A stretch of 64,000 nucleotides of DNA from Hydrangea macrophylla (Eukaryota > Streptophyta > Magnoliopsida > Cornales > Hydrangeaceae), in assembly GCA_033977485.1 (NCBI GenBank), contig CM066994.1:49067155-49131154 (forward strand). The letters are read 5' to 3'. The translations under genes were made by a program, and so were the position numbers. The notes below the pieces were generated by a model, which saw nothing but the letters and a program-made list of their open reading frames with translations, was not told where the DNA came from and searched no databases. This document shows, piece by piece, positions 57,291 through 64,000 of the stretch (positions are counted from its first letter, which is position 1; the number at the start of each line of letters is the position of its first letter).

Positions 57291-57438
57291 CTAATTTAAT
57301 TAAACTTTAATTGATTTTATAATTTATGTTTTAATTACATGAACCACCTTTGATAATCCATTTTTATGCAAATCATTTTTTGGGGTAATGCCCATCGTTA
57401 AGTTGTTGGTGTTGTCAAACTACCATCGCACTACCAGC

Positions 57439-57463
57439 TTTTTTTTTTTTTTTTTTTTTTTTT
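57439..57463. repeat. Poly-T run (25) just before the Helitron 3' hairpin
   Basis: Read directly; ends four bases before the hairpin. Confidence 0.85.
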
Positions 57464-57467
57464 ACAT

Positions 57468-57495
57468 CGTGGCCTCGGGCACGGGCAAGTACTAG
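57468..57495 (+). other. Helitron-1 3' terminus (hairpin plus CTAG)
   Basis: CGTGGCC, loop TCG, GGCACG forms a six-pair stem with one bulge (57468-57483), followed after 12 bases by the CTAG end and then T. This fits the Helitron termination signal. Confidence 0.75.
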
Positions 57496-57709
57496 TATAT
57501 ATATATTATATACATGTATGTATTATATGTAGGTATGTGAGTGGTATATATAGATGTATATGTGTGTATATGTGTAGGGAGAGAGAGAGAGTTGCCGAGA
57601 GAGTTAGTGAGAGAAAGAGAGGAAAGAAAAGAGAAAAACCCACCACCACCCCTCTCTGCAAAACTCAGCCCCTCACCCTCTACACACACACACACACACA
57701 CACTGTGTA

Positions 57710-57758
<49 letters not shown>

Positions 57759-58413
57759 CGGCTAGAGAGAGAAGAAAGGAAAAGAAAAACTAAACTAAAC
57801 CCAACACCCTCACCCTTCTGCCTCACCCCTTAGACCCTCTGTCCAGCCCACACACACAGACTGCACACAGAGAAAGAAACAAAGACCACCAAGAAAGAAG
57901 GAGTAGCCATTGCTGAGACCACTCGAGCAACCCGAGACCACCCCGGAACCCCGTCGCGCCACCACTGGACTACCACAAGCCTAGGTGAGTTCACTAACTT
58001 GCTTTGTAGTATTTCTAGATGCTTTGACACATAAAATAGCAACATTACACGTAGATGTATTCACGAGTGACATATATAGGCGTAAAAGTCGACGTTCCCT
58101 CAACGTTAACGGAAACGTATTCCATGAATGAAATATGGTAGATTAGAACCCCAATAAGTCCCAGTTCGAATCGTTTTAATTCGCGACAACTATTTCGCAT
58201 CGCGACGAATGAAGCGGTCAAAGTTTGGGTCCTCTCTCGGTTTTTTCCATTTTTTGTGCAAACCGTTAAGAGTTAGGACCTGAGACCTGTACCATTGGAT
58301 CGAGATCATCGAGGCACTCAATTTTGAGTTAAAGTTTGCATGTTTTCGTGAGAAATGAGGGAGATATGGTCATTTGAATATTTGTTTACAAATATGTGTA
58401 TATATGTTGCATA
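57496..58413 (+). other. Spacer between the two Helitrons, possible continuation of a chromovirus LTR
   Basis: 918 bp: AT microsatellite, then GA/CA microsatellites (57578-57755), then a C-rich part. The last part has LTR-like features (CAACGTTAACGGAAACGT and ATTGGATCGAGATCATCG). ORFs across the microsatellites are artefacts. No gene is seen. The label as the second part of the LTR at 36829 rests on composition and position only. Confidence 0.35.
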
Positions 58414-59260
58414 TCTATATTAATATTAGACAATGGTGTAGGTTCCATAAAAACTTATCTAAGGGCCAACATTTGCCAATTTTTTCATCTTTGAATATTG
58501 ACCTTTAAGACAACCATTAACTTACACCCTTAGATCTGCTCAATCCAATGGTCACAAAACAAGCCCACATCAAACCTCACATACCATATAACTCTCCTCC
58601 CTATCACTACTCCCTCAACTACCCTCATGTAACTCCCTCACGTTTTTTTTTTCTTTTTCTTTTCCTGATGAACTCCCTAACTTCATCCTCTTTCTCTCTC
58701 TCTCATCAATCCCTCATCTCTGTCTCACTTTACTCTTTTCACCTTCATCATTCAAAAAAATTTAAATTTTCACTCACTCCATACGCACCTCTCTCTCCCT
58801 CTCTCTCTCTCTACTCTTCACACACTCTCTGTCTCCCCATTCTCTCTCACTGTCGAAGATCCATTACCGCTGGCGCCTTCCGTCTCACCATAGCCATCAC
58901 CTTCACTATAGGTAATTTCTCTCTCTCCCTTAGTGTGGTTTACATGTGTGCATATAGAGAGAGTGTTTGTGTGACCCGCATGTGTGTTTGTGACTATGAG
59001 TGCGTGTTTGTGTTTGCATGTGTGTGTTTGGTTGTTTCACAAGAGAGAGAGAGAGACGTGTGTGGTGTGTGTTTTGTGACTATGCATGTGTGTGCGTGTT
59101 TGTGTGCATGTGTGTGTGAGTGTGTGTTTGGCTATTTGCCGTGAGAGAGAGAGAGAGAGAGATAGAGAGACGTGTGTGTTTGTGACTGTGCTTGTGTATG
59201 CGTGTTTGTGTGCATGTGTATGCTTCAGGATGTGTGTGAGTGTGTGTTTGTCTGTTTGTC

Positions 59261-59295
<35 letters not shown>

Positions 59296-60901
59296 GTGTG
59301 TGGTTGCATATAGAGATGCCCCTAAAGTTTAAATCAAGTTTAAGTCTCACCCTACTTTGCGTGTTTGTGTTCATGTGTGTGTTTCTTGACGTGTATGAGT
59401 GTGTGTTCGTGTTTTCACTTGCTTCTTCTTCTTCTTCTTCTTTTTTTGGGTTCTAATCTTTAAGGCCTGTTTGTATGTTGCCTTTTATTTTGGTGAAACA
59501 AGTAAGTAAATTTGCTATTTAAATTTGAAAACTTAAAATGCTTCTAGGTGATTGATTATCTCCTTATATATTGATAGAGTTATTGACTTAGTTACAAATT
59601 AGTGAGCAACTTGGGACTATAGTCAACAAAACTGTATATAGGCCATAAAAGTACCAACACAATTAAGTTCTTTAATTAGGAAATTGCAAGTGGGTAGCCA
59701 AAAAGAAGAAGAAGAACACAAAATAGTTTCAAAATGTGAGTGTGTGTGTATTCTTGATTTGTTTGTCTATGTGCGTGTGTGTGTATTTGTGGAAATTAAA
59801 TATTGGGTAAAGAATAATTCTCATGGATTTTTTTAATTATATTTATGACAGGTTAGCATGCTTAGAGGGAGGACTAATTAGTATGGAGCTATCAAGTTTG
59901 TCCATATAAATCTTGAGGAATTGCATGTAAAGTATTTGGTTTTGGTCTTTCTAATACCCGTTTAGCTTCTTTAACTAACTTTTGTTGTTACTCTTAATTT
60001 TTATTTTCATTTGATTTGGATAAAGTTTTATTTATTTATTTATTTATAGTTTTTGTGATAAAATGAGGGCTTGGAACAAACCGAGCTGTTTTCTTCAAAA
60101 GAATAAAGAATCAAATCTATGTACAAATAGTATGTGACAATTTCAGTGCTAATGTGGCCATTGATGCGAACATTGCCTATTTGGGTCTACGGGACACTAT
60201 AGGTATACTATATGTTTCCCATATTCTGAGTGTTGGGTTCCTTTAGAAAGCTATTTCTTGCTTAATTGTAGGTTTATGAGGTTTGGAGTTTGGGGTTGTT
60301 TGGTCCTTCATTCAGTGTTTCTCCGTCAAGGGAAGAAGCAAACTAGACAATGAATGAGTACTCTGAGAATTTTTAATTTTTTTTTTCTGGAGTTTATTGA
60401 TGTCAATGTTGTTAATAGTGTGTTCCAAATTTGATCTTTTTGAATTATGTTTAGCTATAATTTTATGCATTGATTCCAGCTTTTTACCTGATATTTGCTA
60501 TTGTTGGAAAACAAGTTTATTGGTTGCACAAGATTGATAGTACTATTCTTAGTTCCCTCATTACATGTCAAAAAAAAAAAAAGAACCCTTATTATGGATG
60601 CCAGATAGGAGTTCAGTTTACTTGGGACTTGGGAGCTAATGTTTCCCACAATGCAATTGAGTTTAAAAAACATAAGATTTAGGATGGTGGAAAAATTGGG
60701 CAAGTCTAACACATAAAATCTTCGAGGAGGTCCAATAAATTAAATCTTTGATTTTATGTTGCTCAATTATGTGTTAATGGCTCTTATTAGAAACCGTCTG
60801 TTCCTTTTTCCTCTGGACTGTAACTGAAAACTGAATTGAAGAGACTGAAGATAAAGTTTCCAGTCCTCTACATAGAAAGAGGGAGTTTACTGTGTGATGT
60901 A

Positions 60902-60945
<44 letters not shown>

Positions 60946-61755
60946 TGTGTGGAGCACTGAGATTACATGCTTAACCAAAGCAAAGATGCTCTTAAACATT
61001 CGGGAAAAGTACTAAAGTAGCTGTAGATAATCTTTATTTTTTCCCAATCACATTCCACCACAAGGACAGAATCTTAGATACGAAACAATTGGCCTTTTAA
61101 CCTTTGTATTTATGCATTTGTTAGTTTTCACCAATGACAATCTCGAGCAGCCCCTTTCAATTCATTTCCTAGCCCAGAATTCTCGGCAAAACTAGTTTAG
61201 TCATCTTCTTTTCTTCTTTTCATTTTCATTGATTGTGATTTTTTTTAATCGAAGTTATCTTCTTTAATCATTATACATTAATGAGTTTCATATTTTTTCT
61301 TTTCTTTTGTATTTTGTTTCTAAGAATTTTTAAACCCTGCTTGTATGTTCCTAGTTTTCTAGAGAAAAACTATTTCTAAAGACATCTGATGACAAAGCTT
61401 TTGGTTTTAACTCAAAGCTGATTGAGAACACACAATCAATTCCCCTCATGCTCCGAAATAGTAGTTTGTTGAGATAACTGAAGCCTTCCTTCCATGTAAA
61501 ATGTCCTAGGCAGGAACTATTTACTGTCAAAAGTAAAATTTCACTTCCTTTTAATCGACTGCAATTCCTGCAAAAACCAACATGGAATTAGAGCTTAAAA
61601 AAATACATTTTTATTGAATATCTATTATTCTCATTTGACTGGCGTTCATTGTAAGGAAGAAGATGAGAGGCTAGCACAGAGCCAGAGATGAGAGAATCAA
61701 CTAATATTTTGAGGTTTGGATCAGTGATTCCGATGTATGGATCAAATTTGGTGTG
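58414..61755 (+). mobile_element. Helitron-2, second copy, same orientation, cut by a Tat-1 family LTR
   Basis: It starts TCTATATTAATATTAGACAA after an A at 58413 and matches Helitron-1 through microsatellites, exon-like segments and beyond the Tat-C insertion point. The site GCTAATGTTTCCCACA near 60634-60649 is the uninterrupted version of the Tat-C target. The match breaks at 61755, where the Tat LTR begins, and its 3' end is outside the window. Confidence 0.75.
58960..59300. repeat. Composite GT/GA minisatellite, Helitron-2 version
   Basis: Counterpart of 38390-38770, with GA tracts at about 59042-59056, 59141-59170 and 59262-59294. A longer GT run at about 60908-60950 lies further along the same copy. 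Confidence 0.88.
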
Positions 61756-64000
61756 TGTAGACACCCCATTTTGTCGGCTATCAGATTTAGGAGACCCATA
61801 GCTTGGTGGTTCACAATGATCGTAAAAGACTCAAAAGGACTCCTGGAAGTCAGCTCTATCTCTCAGAATGCTCAGATTGACCAAAATGCCCCTGAAAGCC
61901 CGAAGACTCCCAGATTTGGTCCCGAAGTTCTGAAAACATGCTATGTCGTAAAAAAAATGATAAAATGAGTTTTTAAGTAAAACCGGAAGAAATCGTCAGC
62001 TCCCAGAGACCCCCGGAAGTCTCGGAAGTTCCCCGAAAGTCCCCGTTGACCGGTTTGACCAAGGTTTGACCAGGTTTGACCAGAGTTTGACAAAGTTTGA
62101 CCAAGTTTGACCAAAATCGTTCGAATTCACCGGAATCATTAGAAAAGTATTAAAATGAGTTTTAAAAGAGAATCGAGCGAAAACGTCGGCTCCTGGGAGC
62201 TCCCGGAGGTTCCCAGAACTTCCCGGGAATCCCAGGTTTGACCAATTTGACCAAGATTTGACTTTGGAATCGGAGCACCGAAACAATTTTTAAATATTTT
62301 TCATGGGTACTAGAGGTCAACAGCTTTCCAACGGTATATCGCACATAATTCCTGGATTTAAAACGAATTTATTTTGAATTTCCGAAGGCGAAAAAGACGA
62401 TCAAATTGGCTTTTATCGCGAATACTGCAAAACTTTTCAAAGTGACCTATCCCCGAACTATTTTTTATGTAAAGTAGACTCCATTACCTTTCCGACGGTA
62501 TATCACAAACTCGGTTTGGAGTTCATACGCATTTTCTGTGAATTTCGGATGAAATAGGGCCTTTTCGCGAATACCGGACCTCAGGGGGCCTAAACAGCAT
62601 TATCTGGACGAAGGAGGGCCCCAGAACAGTGTGTTTTTGTAATTTCTTTTGGGGGTCCATTTTGATTATTTTAAAACCAAAACGACGTAGTTTCATGATT
62701 TCAGATGTTTGGGACCAATGGGAATACTTCTAAAACCCCAAAACCACCCCAAGTTGGCCTATATAAACCCCCTATTGCTCTTCATTTTGAGGGAGTCAAA
62801 TGCAAGTTTAGAAAAATTTTGGGAGAGAAAGTTGTAGAGATAAGGTTAGAATAGAGAGAAAAGAAGCTTTCTTCTTTGATTTTCAAAACAAAAGTGAGTT
62901 CTAAACTTTGTTTTTACTTCATTACTCCCATTTACTTCAACATTCAATACACCCAACCATCATTTTAGTGAGCATTTAAGAGAGTGGAAGCTTCTTCCAT
63001 GTTCAATGTCATTACATATGAGTGAAACACCAATCTACAAGTTCAATACTTTATGAATATCATCTATTGATCATTATCTACTTGCTTGTTTATTCATTGT
63101 TTATCTCTTCTCACCTCATTTCTTTTTGATTTTCTTTATTTACTTACTAGTTCATCATCATCTAAATGATGACATGAAGTTTGGGGTGAGTGAATCCTTA
63201 TGAATAGTAGCTCTTGACCTCAAAAACATGTTTGATAGATGATGATCATAACTTCAATACCTCCAAGGTATCCTTGAAGTGTATTGAAGTTATGCTCAAA
63301 TAAAAATGAGTCTCTCCAACAATCTTGGAGGTTCTTGATGATGAGTTGAATGTTGGCATTTTAAGTGGTCATAATCTTTATTGAGTATTGAAAATACACT
63401 TTCAAAACCTCTATTTCAAAACCCCCCTCAATCCCTCTCATTTTGATTTCAAGAAAGAAAACGTTATTTTCCCCAAAATCTTCAAAACAGTGAGTCAAAA
63501 CAGTGAGTGAGCTGAGTTCAAAGATTTCTCTAGAACTCAATACTCAACATATAGATGCAAGGCCACTTGGAAAGTCTTCCTAACTCATTGGAGAACACCC
63601 ATGATTTTTGGTTTGACTTGGAAGTACTTGAAAATGGTCCATTTGGACCCAAACATTCCTTCCAAACATTCTGCCTCTGCTGTCACAGCAGCTTGACTAA
63701 CTTCCAACTTCTTTTTCAGAAATATTTTCCAAAAGGGGTGGTCCCAACTTATTTTTCCCTTAAACTTCATTGTCTTAGAGAACGTTCTGTATAAAATGGG
63801 CCTCTAGATTACGCGTTTTCATTTTCTAATATATTTCAACATTTCAGTCGACAGTACAGACTCTGTTTTTGAGTGACCTCTATTGTTCATATGATTTCTC
63901 TCAATCTGTGATAGTTATTAAATATTGGCTTTTTGGGTTGTATTCTAGACACAATAAGGAACATCTCCATAAAACATCATGCATTGAAAGCATTCCTAAC
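61756..64000 (+). repeat. LTR of a second Tat-1 family element, start only
   Basis: It starts TGTAGACACCCC and matches 16545 to about 18856 of the complete Tat-1 LTR, with more differences than the two Tat-1 LTRs show between themselves. It lacks the GC-rich triplet. CCAAT and TATA boxes (near 62715 and 62759) are kept. It is inserted after GGTGTG in Helitron-2. Whether a whole element or a solo LTR follows is outside the window. Confidence 0.93.

Larger units (their letters stand above)
37853..57495 (+). mobile_element. Helitron-1, non-autonomous, split by Tat-C
   Basis: The 5' end TCTATATTAATATTAGAGAA follows an A at 37852. The 3' end is CTAG (57492-57495) followed by T, with a GC-rich hairpin 12 bases before it, as Helitrons require (5' TC, 3' CTRR, insertion between A and T, no target duplication). 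Without Tat-C it is about 5.1 kb. From its start to about 55770 it matches the second copy at 58414-61755. It encodes no Rep/helicase, so it is non-autonomous. It carries microsatellites, exon-like segments and a Stowaway MITE. Confidence 0.75.

Noticed and set aside
57492..57765. ORFs on both strands over the GA/CA region
   Set aside because: Low-complexity microsatellite translation.

Overview
The window is nuclear plant DNA, most likely from a eudicot, made almost entirely of nested transposable elements. Evidence for this is the Ty3/gypsy elements of the Tat clade (with the extra archaeal-type RNase H), a Sirevirus-like Ty1/copia element, Helitrons with TC...CTAG ends, a Stowaway-type MITE, plant splice signals and plant mobile domain genes. 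I see no intact single-copy host gene, no tRNA or rRNA gene, and no CRISPR array. The species cannot be told from the sequence.

Layout. (1) 1-19834 is one very large Tat-clade element, Tat-1, on the + strand. Its 5' LTR is cut by the window start and its 3' LTR is complete at 16545-19834. gag-pro-RT-RH-aRH-INT lies at 3181-9692 and is broken by three stops and a frameshift. A 6.8-kb 3' region follows. It carries three sets of tandem repeats and two host-like genes in antisense: a six-exon plant mobile domain (PMD) gene and a DUF7745-like gene. (2) 19835-23135 is the 5' half of a Ty1/copia element (Copia-A) on the - strand, cut off exactly at the Tat-1 LTR edge. (3) 23198-32328 is a complete-length Sirevirus-like copia element (Sire-B, - strand). 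It has 1.18-kb LTRs, gag, pro, INT, a deletion-damaged RT, RNase H and an intact-looking env-like ORF. (4) 32329-37852 is older sequence: a decayed LTR element (F), a GRF-type zinc-finger fragment, a Mutator-type MITE and the start of a probable chromovirus LTR. (5) 37853-57495 is a Helitron. It is split by Tat-C (40114-54672, + strand), a second Tat-clade element with a perfect GTTTC target-site duplication. Tat-C's integrase is itself split by a Sirevirus-type solo LTR (47911-49243), and Tat-C also carries an antisense PMD gene. (6) 58414-61755 is a second copy of the same Helitron in the same orientation, and it preserves the empty site for Tat-C. (7) 61756-64000 is the 5' part of another Tat-1 family LTR, running off the window.

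How the parts relate. The order of insertion reads from inside to outside: solo LTR in Tat-C, in Helitron-1, probably in a chromovirus LTR; Tat-1 in Copia-A; a Tat-1 relative in Helitron-2. None of the retroelements has an unbroken gag-pol, so mobility would need help from elsewhere. Most breaks are C-to-T type changes (TAG for CAG, TGA for CGA), as expected of methylated, silenced repeats. The most unusual content is the repeated occurrence of PMD genes in antisense inside two clearly different Tat elements. The Tat-1 copy keeps a complete phase-0 exon structure with only one nonsense codon.
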